From: Galeruca laticollis
Lineage: Eukaryota; Arthropoda; Insecta; Coleoptera; Chrysomelidae
Assembly: GCA_963921935.1 (NCBI GenBank)
Contig: OY998175.1
Coordinates: 208,646,655-208,710,654 of the forward strand
Length of the DNA: 64,000 bases
Direction of reading: 5' to 3'
This document shows, piece by piece, positions 33,906-45,192 of this stretch. A program made the position numbers and the translations under genes. The notes under the pieces were generated by a model, which saw only the letters and a list, made by a program, of their open reading frames with translations, had not been told where the DNA came from and searched no databases. Positions within the stretch are counted from its first letter, which is position 1; every line of letters begins with the position of its first letter.

Positions 33906-34734
33906 GTGGCACAAATCATTCGAGTGATAAATTACATCCGAGACGGATTTCAACAAAAACAGAAATCGATTATAGTCACAGTAGATGTCCAAAAAGCTTT
34001 TGACTCCGTATGGCTTGAGGGGCTGATTTACAAACTAATCAAATTAAAAATTCCAGATTATTTAACAAAAATAGTGAATTCATATTTAACAAACAGAAAG
34101 TTTTACTCAAAAATCTATGATTACGTGGCTGGTTCATATGACATAAAGGCTGGAGTACCTCAAGGTTCTGTCCTATCACCTTTCTTATACTCCCTATTTA
34201 TCCACGATCTCCCAACATACCCTAAATTATTAACGGCAATGTACGCTAACGATACTTGTTTTGTAGCAACAGTAAAGAATCAAGAACAAGCACTTAACAC
34301 AGTGCAAACACATATTAACACCCAAAATTACACCTTATTTTGAAGAACACAAACTAGCTATTAACCCTCCAAAAACAGACTATTTATTACTCAGAAGAAT
34401 AGCTAGGAAATCTCAGCTTTGCGTAAATGGGCATTACATTGCCCCTAACAATACCCTAAAATTCTTAGGGTATACAATGCAAGGAAATACCTCGCAAATA
34501 CGCACATTGCACAGCAAATACAAAAGGCTAAGCATGCAATGTGTCGACTATATCCACTCATATCTAAACACAGTAATCTCACAAGTCACAACAAAATTTT
34601 AATATACAAACAAATCAAAGACCCACATACTCACTTACGCTGCACCCATATACTACACGGGCACCAAACATAATTTTCACTCCCTGCAGATGATACAGAA
34701 CAAGTGTCTCAGAATGACATTAAACCACAATATA
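33906..34734 (+). pseudogene. Jockey-like LINE reverse transcriptase (upstream segment)
   Basis: The frame reads IIRVINYIRDGFQQKQKSII, VDVQKAFDSVWLEGLIYKL, GSYDIKAGVPQGSVLSPFLY, and LTAMYANDTCFVATV. These are RT motifs of a Jockey-type element, but the catalytic Y-A-D-D has become Y-A-N-D, so the first aspartate is lost. A frameshift near 34343 leads to HKLAINPPKTDYLLLRRI, LKFLGYTMQGN and LQMIQNKCLRMTLNH. The segment stops where the BEL/Pao 5' LTR begins at 34735 and resumes at 42436. Confidence 0.88.
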
Positions 34735-35007
34735 TGTGAAGAATAGTACGCTAACTAACTTTTTTGAATGCAATTGTTAATTTATTGTTTTATAATATTT
34801 CATATTGTAGAATACGTTAATTTATACTATAGGACTTTGAGTTGTCTCTATCGAAGTAGTGTAGATACTACCTTCAAACTAAAATTTGAAGGATGTCAGA
34901 AAAAATTTGTCATTCGAGAAATTGAAACGATAGAGGCAACCGTAAGTAATATTTTATTAGAATTTTATAAAATTAGTTATATTACTGTATTTTGGGAATT
35001 TGAGTAC

Positions 35008-37852
35008 GGGTCCGGTGAACTATAGGGAGACACGAATTTTTGACTGATTTTCCGAAAAATCAATAGTACTCACCTATTTTGAAGATTATCCGTCGAAAAA
35101 TTTGCGGGTTATACACAATTTACAGAGAAAAATCCAAAAAAAGATTTTTTTTCGTCACGTTAACCATCACTTTTGGATTGAATATTTTATACAAAAAAAC
35201 AGTTTAAATGTATCGCACTGTACAGGAAAGTGATCAACAATACATATTCTCACAAATTATAATAAAATTTCAGTTAGTTTGCTGATAATATTATTTAAAG
35301 TACCACTTTTATAAATATATATAATTGTAAGACAACAAATTTGTATGTGAATAGTTTTAATGACAGAATTGACAGATACCTTTCCGTGAAACGTAATGCA
35401 TAACCAAAACCATAAATCTAAATATGTATTCTCTAACATTTTCGTTTCATCATTCAATGCGAATGAGAACATTTTAAATTTGTTAGTTCATTATAAAAAA
35501 TAAAATTGTTTGAACCATTTAATTTTAAATGTATATCACGTTTGGTTCTCTTCATTTTATACTTTATAATATACCATGAAACCAAAACTTGAACATTTAT
35601 ATCAGTAGGGGTGCGTTCACAAACCAACGTCTTGAGTGTAAGAGTTATACTTAGGTACAAAGTGACCGTTCATAAAACATTTAATATATATCTCACACTC
35701 TGTAACACAGCGCTCATAAACGCACCACGGGGATCGCCGAAAGTGTACTCTTAGTTACCCACTCGAGATCGAGGAAATTATTACCCTGACATGCGTAATT
35801 CGTATTACACAAATGTTCATGTTTATAGAGGTTAATGCGTTGAGGTTAGCTATAAGTTTCCATCAGCAGAATATTTTCAAATTTCATTGGTAATAATGTT
35901 AAAGGTTGAAACACTCGACAATTCCTGTTTTACGCAACCAACGTAAAATAATTTCAATGTCTAAATCAAATTTGGACAGTATCGACCTACAAATAGGTAG
36001 GGCGCGCTCTAATCGTTCAAGTTGGTTTCTGCCTAGGTTTCTACCCGGCGTTTGACTGACATGTTACCCTGTCAGAGTTCTTTCCTCACCCCGCCAATAT
36101 ATTATGAATGCACTCTAGCAGTCTAGCGTATATATACAGATATGCAACCAACAAAACAAAATACGATACTTTGTAGCATGGTTGCCAGCTGTAATCGACT
36201 ACTTGAGAATCATGGTATTTTTTACATTATTATCAAGATGCGAAATCAAATATTTGATTAAAATATATCTTGATTGAATGAATTTAACCTAAACTCAAGA
36301 AAATAAATGAAATTATAAACACATTTATATATGATGATATATTTATATTGAGTATTTGAAGAAGGACAATGAAATATAATCATTGCATTCATCCTTCCCC
36401 TTCATGAAAAATATCCAATACTTTGTAACGCGCACATCAGGTTATTCAAGAAGGGGAAGGGAATATAATCATTCAAGAAGGGGAAGGGTGAATCCAATGA
36501 TTATATTCCCTTCCCCTTCTTGAATAACCTGATGTGCGCGAAGGATGAATCCAATGATTATATTCCCTTCCCCTTCTTGAATGATATTTGATTTCGCATC
36601 TTAATAATAATGTAAAAAATACCATGATTCTCAAGTAGTCAATTACAGCTGGCAACCATGCTACAAAGTATCATATTCTGTTTTGTTGGTTGCATATCTG
36701 TATATATACGCTAGACTGCATTCATAATATATTGGCGAGGTGAGGAGAGAACTCTGACAGGGTAACATGTCAGTCAAACGCCGGGTAGAAACCTAGGGAG
36801 AAACCAACTTGAACGATTAGAGCGCGCGCCCTACCTATTTGTAGGTCGACACTGTCCAAATTTGATTTTGACATTGAAATTATTTTACGTTGGTTGCGGA
36901 AAACAGGGATTGTGGAGTATTTCAACCTTTAACATTATTACCAATGGAATTTGAAAATATTCTGCTGATGGAAACTTATAGCTAACCTCAACCCACAGAA
37001 TAACAATTACTGACGCATTAACCTCTATAAACAAGAACATTTGTGTAATACGAATTACGCATGTCAGGGTAATAATTTCCTCGATCTTGAGCGGGTAACT
37101 TAGAGTACATTTTCGGCGATTCCCGTGGTGCGTTTATGAACGCTGTATTACAGAGTGTGAGATATATGTTAAATGTTTAATGAACGGTCACTTTGTACCT
37201 AAGTATAACTCTTACACTCAAGACGTTGGTTTGTGAACGCACCCCTACTGATATAAATGTTCAAGTTTGGGTTTCATGGTATATTGGTATATTATAAAGT
37301 ATAAAATAAAGAGAACCAAACGTGATATTAATTTATAATTAAATGGTTCAAACAATTTCATTTTTTATAATGACCTAACAAATTTAAAATGTTCTCATTC
37401 GCACTGAATGATGAAAAGAAAATGTTAGAGACTTCATATTTAGATTTATGGTTTTGGTTACGCATTACGTTTCACAAAAAGGTATCTGTCAATTCTGTCA
37501 TTAAAATTATTCACATACAAATTTGTTGTCTTACAATTATATATATTTATAAAAGTGTTAATTTAAATAATACTATCAGCAAACTAACTGAAATTTTATT
37601 ATAATTTGTGAGAATATATATTGTTGATCACTTTCCTGTACAGTGCGATACATTTCAACTGTTTTTTGTATAAAATATTCAATCCAAAAGTGATGGTTTA
37701 CGTGACGAAAAAAAATCTTTGTTTGGATTTTTCTCTGTAAATTGTGTATAACCCGCAAATTTTTCGACGGATAATCTTCAAAATAGGTGAGTACTATTGA
37801 TTTTTCGCAAAATCAGTCAAAAATTCGTGTCTCCCTATAGTTCACCGGACCC
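35008..37852. mobile_element. 2845-bp foldback element with 8-bp target duplication
   Basis: Ends GGGTCCGGTGAACTATAGGG (35008) and its reverse complement (to 37852) continue into arms of roughly 1.3-1.4 kb that are near-perfect reverse complements. The flanks TTGAGTAC at 35000..35007 and 37853..37860 form an 8-bp target duplication. The sister 3' LTR carries the same site once (GAATTTGAGTACTACTACTT near 42317), proving this is an insertion. The arms encode no protein I can identify: the 71-codon frames at 35257..35472 (minus) and 37389..37604 (plus) are mirror images of the same sequence. The centre holds further inverted and direct copies of a 40-bp block. An 8-bp duplication is compatible with hAT-, P- or Merlin-type integration, but the ends match none that I know. 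Confidence 0.92.
36380..36585. repeat. Nested palindromes at the foldback centre
   Basis: A block of the form ATTCAAGAAGGGGAAGGG, followed by ATATAATCATT, occurs in direct and inverted orientation several times between about 36437 and 36580. The GCGCACATCAGGTTATTC boundary sequence at about 36431 is mirrored at about 36540. These copies look like successive hairpin rearrangements at the apex of the cruciform. Confidence 0.8.
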
Positions 37853-37991
37853 TTGAGTACTACTACTTCTACTACCACTACTGCTACTACTGCTACTATT
37901 GCTGCGTTGTAACAGGTACAATAATAAAGAGTGTACTGCAAGTCTAGCCAAATTCAGTTTCAATCACTAATTTTAACAAGCTCAAATTCGG

Positions 37992-38630
37992 TTGCCTTTT
38001 AATGATACATTTAATTATCACACATTGACTCCGCAACAATATGCCGCCAGAAAAACTACTCCAAATGAGCTTCCAATCTTCAACGGTAATTCTTCTGATT
38101 GGCCGTTATTCATAAGTTGTTATAACAGATCAACAATAACTTGTAGTTTTGATAACAATGAATACTTACTTAGACTACAGAGAAGCATCAGAGGATCTGC
38201 AAGGACAGCTGTTGCCAGTTTTCTTATACAACCTGAATGCGTACCTCAGATAATATCTACGTTGAAGATTCTTTATGGTAGACCGGAACAAATCATAGAA
38301 ACACATATTAATGCGATTCGGCGTCAACCACCACCAAGAATGAAAAAACTAGCAGCACTGGTTGAATATTCTCTAGCAGTAAAAAACCTATGCGTTTCCT
38401 TAGAAGCAGCTAAATTGAACGATTACTTGAACAACCCAATATTATTGCATTAATTGATAGAAAAGCTTCCATCGCAAATGGAAGTAAATTGGGCATTGCA
38501 CCGCAGTTCGTTAAAAAATTTCATGGGTCTTACCGAATTTGCTGATTGGATGTACAATACTGCTACGAATCTATGCACCGCCCCTGTTACACCAGATCGA
38601 AAGAAACAATTTAATCAAAGTGAAATGTAG
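37992..38630 (+). pseudogene. BEL/Pao gag region (DUF1759-like)
   Basis: From ATG 37992 the frame includes LPIFNGNSSDWPLFISCYNR, RLQRSIRGSARTAVASF and LKILYGRPEQIIETHINAIR, matching the DUF1759 gag domain of BEL elements. A TAA at 38451..38453 interrupts, and the same frame continues LIEKLPSQMEVNWALHRSSL and LTEFADWMYNTATNLCTAP. After about 38630 the sequence jumps towards pol; the zinc-knuckle and protease parts are lost or scrambled. Confidence 0.88.
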
Positions 38631-38749
38631 GTAAGGATGGACAGTTTTTGCTCTACTGCCCACAAACTTATCAAACAGCACAGCAGCATTTAATTATCAT
38701 GTTTGTGACTGTTGTGAGGAAAGATTAAGTAATGAAAAATTACACGATG

Positions 38750-39970
38750 CTGGGAAAGAGTATTTTTCAGTGGAGAGTTTAGGAGTACAGTCATCAAATA
38801 TTTTCTCCAAAGAACAGCAGAGAGCTAAGAACATAGAAGAAACTATACTCAGTAAGGATGTAAAGAAATATAATATTGATTAACTTACCTGATAGTAAAG
38901 GCATTGCAATAAAAAGATTGGAATGTATAGAGAAACGTATAAAATACAATCCAGAATTAGCTATTAGAATGAATAAGCAATTAGAAGAGTTTGTTGAGAA
39001 AAAATACATAAAGAAACTTTCTGAAAGAGATCTATTCGAACCTTGCCGTGAAATATGGTATCTACCCATATTTCCAGTTTTCAATGCAAATAAACCTCAC
39101 AAATTTAGGATCATTTGGGATGCATCTGCTTCAGTTCAAGGTATATCTCTAAATTCAATGCTACTGAAGGGAGATGATCAACTAGCATCTCTGTTAGGTG
39201 TTCTTTTACGTTTCCGAGAAAGGAAAATTGGATTTTGTGCTGATATCCAAGAAATGTTTCTTCGAGTTGGGAGAATAGAAGAAGACCAACAAGCACAACG
39301 ATTTTTGTGGCGGAATGGCAGTCCTAGAATTCCTATCGAAACCTACGTTATGACGGTTATGACCTTTGGAGCCTCATGTTCGCCAAGTTGTGGTCAGTAT
39401 GTGGAGAATATAAATGCCAATAAATACTTATCAGAATATCCAAGAGCAGTGGAATGTATAACAAAAAATCATTACGTAGATGATCTATTGGATTCAGTAA
39501 ATACCGAAAATGAAGCGATAACAATCGTCAAACAAGTTTATTTTATACATTCCCAAGAAAATTTTGGAATAAGTAACTGGCGATCAAATTCTAGAAAGAT
39601 TTCAGAAACTATGAATGCATCTTCAGAAAATCCTGTAGAAATTAACATGAGTATTGGAAGTGAGAAACACACCGAAAAAGTCCTGGGCATGTGGTGGGAC
39701 TTGAAAACAGATTGTTTCATATATTCCCTACGATTTAATAAAGGAAACAAACAGATCCTGAATGGTGACAGAAAACCTACAAAGAGAGAAATTTTGCGTA
39801 TTCTTATGTCATTGGGACTCCTTTCCAACTTCCTCATTTATATAAAAATTCTTCTTCAAGAAATATGGAGGAGCAATATTAATTGGGATCAACCTATAAC
39901 AGAGAAACAATTTAAGAGGCTTATTTGGTTAAAACTACGCTCAAAAATAGAAAATATATCAATACCTTGA
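38750..39970 (+). pseudogene. BEL/Pao reverse transcriptase
   Basis: From about 38750 a damaged lead-in (AGKEYFSVESLGVQS) is followed by the long frame 38876..39970. It contains EIWYLPIFPVFNANKPHKFR, IIWDASASVQGISLNSMLLK, GFCADIQEMFLRVGRIEEDQ, TFGASCSPSCGQYVENIN and HYVDDLLDSVNTENE, the last with the intact Y-V-D-D box. These match Pao-type RT. The first catalytic aspartate is present in the A-D-I-Q-E-M-F motif. The frame ends in a stop at the RNase H boundary. Confidence 0.92.
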
Positions 39971-39974
39971 TGTT

Positions 39975-40480
39975 ATCTGACGAATCTAACAAATTGGGAT
40001 GGAGTAACTGTACAAATGCATATATTCGTAGATGCTAGTGAACATGCTAATGCTGTTGTTGCATATCTGAGAATTGCGAAATAAAACAATTTGGAATGTG
40101 CTCTGTTGGGAGCAAAAACTCATGTGGCGCCAATTAAACTACAAACTATTCTTCGACTTGAACTCAATTGGGCAGTAATGGGAGCTAGATTCGCAAAAAG
40201 TCTTCATGAACACTTGTCAATAAACGTTCAACAAACCTTCTACTGGTCTGACTCTTTGATCGTACTAAGTTGGTTACGTACAGATGAACCAAGGAGTTTG
40301 AATAAATACGTTGCATACCGAGTTGCGGAGATACAGGAAAATACTATGATTGCTAATTGGCGATATGTACCATCCAAATAAAATATAGCAGATGAAGCTA
40401 CAAAGTGGAGTAATCAACCTTCCATGCAGTACTTAGATAAATGGTTCAAAGGTACAGATATCTTATATGAAGACGAAGAA
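39975..40480 (+). pseudogene. BEL/Pao RNase H region
   Basis: IFVDASEHANAVVAYLRIAK, then after a stop LLGAKTHVAPIKLQTILRLE, FYWSDSLIVLSWLRTDE and ADEATKWSNQPSM outline the Pao-type RNase H (VDAS aspartate, LE glutamate, SDS aspartate, D near the end). Stops at about 40082 and 40379 break the frame. Confidence 0.85.
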
Positions 40481-40482
40481 TT

Positions 40483-41934
40483 TTGGCCAAAAGATTCAAC
40501 TCTGACATGAAAAATTTTTCTAAAATCACAAAACCTCCATTCATGCTAGCGTATATTTATAGATTCATAAATATATTACGTGCTAAATTGACAAAAAAAG
40601 AAAAACCTCAAGGAATTTCAACATCTGATGAATTGTTGAAATCTAGAAATGCTCTGATTCGGATGGTTCCATCGGAATTTTATACCGAAGAAATTAGGCG
40701 ACTCCAACCAAAAAATAGGCAGTTTCACCCTCTTCATCCGTTTGTGGACAAATCTAGCAGTTTGTATAAATTATCTCCCTATTTAGATGAAGAAGGATTA
40801 CTTCGTATTCGTGGTAGAATTGATGCAGCAAATTTGAGAAGCTACGAGACAAAAGGACCGATCATCTCACCTCGTGAAAGTCATCTTACTACTCTAATCG
40901 TGGAATATTTCCATCACATATTTCTACATTGGAATCATGAAACAGTAGTTAATGAGATAAGACAAAAATATTATATAGCTCAATTACGTCGAGTTCTGTA
41001 TAAGGTGAGAAAAACCTGTCACACATGTAAAATAAAATTTGCTACTCCTACAGAGCCCGAAATGTCACCGCTACCTGATTGTCGTCTTGCTACATTTACA
41101 CCTCCATTTACTTACACTGGCGTTGATTACTTTGGACCAATTAACGTTGTGGTTGGGAGAAGAATAGAGAAAAGATGGGGAGCACTCTTCACTTGTCTCA
41201 CAACAAGGGCAGTACATCTAGAGGTAGCCCATAAATTAGATATTAATAACTGCATTCTTTGTTTTTCGAATTTTATGAATAGAAGAGGAAGGCCAAGCTC
41301 TGTATTTTGTGATAGAGGAACTAATTTTATCGCCACAGAACGTGTTTTTCGTGAAGAGTTTAAGAAAGTTGATACTAGTTTGATCGCTGAATCATTTATT
41401 AGTCCTGAAATATCATTTCACTTTAACCCACCTTTATCTCCTCATATGGGTGGTGCTTGGGAGCGTCTTGTTAAGGCTGTAAAAATTTCACTGTATTCAG
41501 CATTACCTTCTAGAACACCTTCCGACCCCGTACTGCAGAGTTGTCTCATTGCGGCAGAAAATATAGTAATTCGAGACCACTTACTTATCTCCCCTTGGAC
41601 ACTGATGAATCAGAGGCACTAACGCCCAATCATTTCCTGATTGGAACTTCTAACGGCAATAAACCCATTGGACAACTGAACGATGATGATGAAATACTAA
41701 AGCTCAATTATCTCTACAAAGAACAATTCGCAAATAAATATTGGCGAAGGTTTGTATCAGAATATATTCCAAAACTATTGTTGCGAAGTAAATGGCATAA
41801 ACAAGTTTCTCCTGTAAAAGTTGGGGTTATCGTGATCATCTGTGATAAAGATTTTCCACGCTGCAATTGGCCAAAGGGCAGAGTAATTGAAGTGAAGAAA
41901 GGTCCAGATGGTCAGGTCAGAAGAGCATAAGTTC
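40483..41934 (+). pseudogene. BEL/Pao integrase and C-terminal domain
   Basis: The 379-codon frame begins after the RNase H region. A zinc-binding H2C2 module appears as EYFHHIFLHWNHETVVNE with CHTCKI. The catalytic core shows D-D-E residues in YTGVDYFGPINV, VFCDRGTNFIATERVF and GGAWERLVKAVK. A frameshift near 41565 moves to the frame reading SRPLTYLPLDTDESEALTPN and GTSNGNKPIGQ, then KYWRRFVSEYIPKLLLRSKW and PRCNWPKGRVIEVKKGPDG. This is the DUF5641 tail found after BEL integrases. Apart from the frameshift this module is well preserved. Confidence 0.92.
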
Positions 41935-42053
41935 AGACTGTTACAAATATATTCGAAAGGCCTGTTGTTAAGCTCGCCGTGCTACCTCTCAAAGGAAAAC
42001 TATTAGAAGATGGTACAGCGTCTTCAGTCCAAAAGACCTGTACCGGGCGGGAG

Positions 42054-42435
42054 TGTGAAAAATAGTACGCTAACTAACTTTTTTAAATGCAATTGTTAAT
42101 TTATTGTTTCATATTATTTCATACTATAGAATACGTTAATTTATACTGTAAGACTTTAAGTTGTCTCTATCGAAGTAGTGTAGATACTACCTTCAAACTA
42201 AAATTTGAAGGATGTCAGAAAAAATTTGTAATTCGAGAAATTGAAACGATAGAGGAAACCGTAGGTAATATTTTATTAGAATTTTATAAAATTAGTTATA
42301 TTACTATATTTCAGGAATTTGAGTACTACTACTTCTACTACCACTACTGCTACTATTGCTGCGTTGTAACAGGTACAATAATAAAGAGTGTACTGCAAGT
42401 CCAGCTAAATTCAGTTTCAATCACTTATTTTAACA
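42054..42435 (+). repeat. BEL/Pao 3' LTR
   Basis: Starts TGTGAAAAATAG just after the GGGCGGGAG polypurine tract and ends TTTTAACA. It preserves the uninterrupted site TTGAGTAC that is duplicated around the foldback element in the 5' LTR. Confidence 0.92.
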
Positions 42436-42640
42436 ATGCAGTTTACCCCAAATTAACTAAAACTTCTTGGTTACATGAGAAGGCGAATATACCCACTATC
42501 AAAGACGTTATCAACAAAATGTCCGAAAATTTTTATAACTATTGTCTACCACATGATCTTCGAAATAAACTCAAAGACGCAAATTGCGCAGAAGGCATCC
42601 GAAAAAGTGGGTGTAGGCTTCTGCATGGATCGATAATTAG
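42436..42640 (+). pseudogene. Jockey-like LINE C-terminus (downstream segment)
   Basis: YPKLTKTSWLHEKANIPTIK, DVINKMSENFYNYCLPHDL and RNKLKDANC form the usual end of Jockey-type RT proteins (L-H-x-x-x-x-I-P-T-I-x-D-x-I). It follows logically from the part that ended at 34734. The frame continues back into the LTR only by chance. Confidence 0.78.
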
Positions 42641-43108
42641 GTTGTTGATTTTCAAACCACATTTCTGTCATAAGGAGTAAAACTCACGCAGTAACACACA
42701 GTGGCACTTTTGGTCCACAAAACTCATAAATTATATAACAACAAACCAACGTCTGCCAAGTTGCTTTCTCGAAAACTATTATCCCGTATCAATTCGTAAC
42801 CCAGTTTTTCAGCTGTTTTTCTGGGAATACCCAAGTCGAAAAGTCGTAGGAGTCAAACTTCTATATTAGGGACAAAGTTATAAATCTAGAGAAAACAAAC
42901 GGATAATGCTAGAAGCAAGGAGCCGTGAGAACATACCGGAAAGAAGAGAGGAGCTGAAAATCGCCAGGACATCGGCTTTTTTATATATATTGTATATATA
43001 TTTTATTTTCAAATCCTCTGTTGATAGGGAATTATAAACTGCAATGAAGTCCTTTTTAAATAAATAAATAAAATATTCAGATTATTTTGTGATCATATTT
43101 AAAAAGAC
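42641..43108 (+). other. LINE 3' untranslated tail with (AAAT)n end
   Basis: No coding signal. The run TTAAATAAATAAATAAAA at about 43056..43073 looks like the 3' tail of the Jockey-like LINE, ending just before the copia target site. Confidence 0.6.
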
Positions 43109-43530
43109 CGCACTGTTATGGATTTTTACGTGAATCGGGATTTAATAAAATAGAACAACGTGCTTCGTTCAAGAGTGCATAACGACTACTTTATTTATTC
43201 AGACAGTTGACATTTGAAAAAGATGGCGTTACCAAATGTGTGGGAATTTTGAAGTAACTTTTAACACCCCCACTAGTTCAAAATATAAAACAATTTAGTA
43301 TTTACTATAAACAATTTTCAAATATTTCATAAATTTACAATTTTTATTGCTATGTAACGCTGGCATATCAGCTGTCTGCAAATATCTTAATTCGATTTCT
43401 GTCCTAGATATAATGTCCCTAATAAAATGATAACGCACGTCAATGTGCTTTGACCTTTTATGAAACACACTATTCTGTGAAAGTTTCTGTGCGCCCTGCT
43501 TATCATGTAATATTACACAAATAGACTTAT

Positions 43531-43737
43531 CTAAAAGTTCAAAGCTTCATTAATAGCAATATATTCTGACTCTGTACTGGAGAGTGCACCTGATTTTTGC
43601 TTAGAGCTCTCCCAGGATATAGCAGAACCAGCAAGTTTAAAGCAAAAACCTGTATAAGATCTCCTATCTATATTATTTTGTCCCCAATCAGCATCAACAG
43701 ACCCTTCTAAATTACAATTATCTTTTATGAATTTCAA
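43531..43737 (-). pseudogene. copia RNase H region
   Basis: GSVDADWGQNNIDRRSYTGF, then AISWESSKQKSGALSSTESE with YIAINEALNF is the canonical copia RNase H (D-A-D-W; S-S-T-E-A/S-E-Y). It follows the RT frame directly, separated by one stop at 43738. The downstream end of the domain reaches about 43380. Confidence 0.9.
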
Positions 43738-44720
43738 TCAGTAAGACTTTGTACCTTTCAGATATTTTAAGACTCTTTTTGCTGCATGCCAATGAGATTC
43801 ATTAAAACAATTGTTGAACTGACTTAAATGGCTAACACAATATGATATATCAGGTCTAGTCATTACACAAAGATACATTAAACTTCCTATTAGTTGTTGA
43901 TATGGAAAATTTTTATTACAATTTTCCTCCTTCTCAAAATTTAGATTTATTTCCATAGGAGTGGCTACAGTTTTTGAATCTGTCATCCTAAATTTATTCA
44001 GCAAACTATCAATAAATTGTTCTTTATCAAGTGTTATAGTATTTTTATCTTTACAATAATTGATCCTAACACCCAAACAACTTCTAGCTTGGCCCAAGTC
44101 TTTAATCTTAAAATGTGAACACAACTGTTTTTTTAATAAACTCAGTTTCAACATGACTATTAGAAAAAATAAGAAAGTCATCAACATACAGTGCAATAAT
44201 AGTTCAAATCACCCTGACGTTTTATAGAAATACATGATTCATAATCTGATTTTTTATAACCTAAATCATTAAGAACAACTTCAACCTTTTCATAGCAGAC
44301 ACGAGAAGATTGTTTCAATCCGTACACGGCTTTTTTAAGTTTTAAAACTTTATTTTCTTGTCCTTGTACAATAAAACCTTCTGGTTGAGACATAAAAACA
44401 TTCTTTTCGAGAGTACCGTTGAGAAAAGCTGTAGCTACATCTAAGTGTGTTATATCTAAACCTAAATTAACAGACAGTGCAATAAGCAAACGAAATGATG
44501 AATGACGTACAACTGGAGAAGAAGTTTCCTGATAGTCTACTCCATACTTCTGTGTAAAACCTTTAGCGACTAACCTAGCTCTATATCTAGTCTTACCTTC
44601 ACAATCAACTTCTCTTTTAAATACCCATTTACACTGCACTACACTTTCACTTTCTGGAACATTTGTCATCTCCCAAGCATCATTTTCATTGAAAGATTGT
44701 ATTTCTTCCAACATGGCTAT
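43738..44720 (-). pseudogene. copia reverse transcriptase
   Basis: From 44714 on the minus strand: NENDAWEMTNVPESESVVQC, KWVFKREVDCEGKTRYRARL, VAKGFTQKYGVDYQETSSPV, then LDVATAFLNGTLEKNVFMSQ. Around 44190 a frameshift damages the catalytic site: the expected L-Y-V-D-D-F is split between two frames. The second frame continues HFKIKDLGQARSCLGVRINY and PYQQLIGSLMYLCVMTRPDI, typical of copia RT connection sequence. Confidence 0.92.
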
Positions 44721-45192
44721 TCTCCAATTTCCACCATCTGGTCTCTCTAGTGCTTCTTCAACAGAAGTTGATTAATTTTTTAGATCAGTCTCTAGACACA
44801 TATAGGTGACATAATCTGAGAAATCTTTAGGTTTTCAAACTCTATGAGGCCTACTGCTTTCCACTTCAACAACTGTACATCTTCTTCGGGTTTATATTCA
44901 CTACCCTCACTATCAGAACTTTTAGATGTACTAGAAGATGGGGTACCAAATATTTCTGTTTCTGTAATCTGTTGTTCACAATTGGTTTCCCCCACTAGAG
45001 CTGTTGCTTCACTATCAGCTGAGACTTGACAATGAACTTCATTATTTAAATGATCAAAAATAATGACATCTCGGCTAGTGCTGACAACATTAGTTTCTGG
45101 GTCATATACTCTGAAACATTCAACATCCTCAGAATAACCAACAAAAATTTGCTTTTTGGCTTTTTTGTCCCATTTAAATCTCTTGTCTTTGG

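Larger units (their letters stand above)
34735..37978 (+). repeat. BEL/Pao 5' LTR, split by the foldback element
   Basis: The left part 34735..35007 and right part 37861..37978 join to match the 3' LTR at 42054..42435. The joined LTR contains a (TAC)n-rich tract three triplets longer than in the 3' LTR. The 9-bp length difference and scattered substitutions show that the two LTRs have diverged since insertion. Confidence 0.92.
34735..42435 (+). mobile_element. BEL/Pao LTR retrotransposon interrupted by a foldback element
   Basis: Two LTRs of one family flank gag-pol remnants: 5' LTR 34735..37978 (391 bp once the 2.85 kb insert and its duplication are ignored) and 3' LTR 42054..42435 (382 bp). 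Both start TGTGAA and end TTTTAACA. A purine-rich tract GGGCGGGAG lies directly before the 3' LTR. The order gag, RT, RNase H, integrase, and the BEL-specific C-terminal domain all fit. The aspartic protease region is deleted. Stops and frameshifts make it inactive. It sits inside a Jockey-like LINE. Confidence 0.92.

Noticed and set aside
35257..35472. 71-codon frame with a near-identical twin at 37389..37604
   Set aside because: The two are the same sequence seen from each arm of the foldback palindrome; repetition here is not evidence of coding conservation.
42087..42435. 5' half of the 197-codon plus-strand frame
   Set aside because: This half is BEL LTR sequence; only the part after 42436 is LINE coding sequence.
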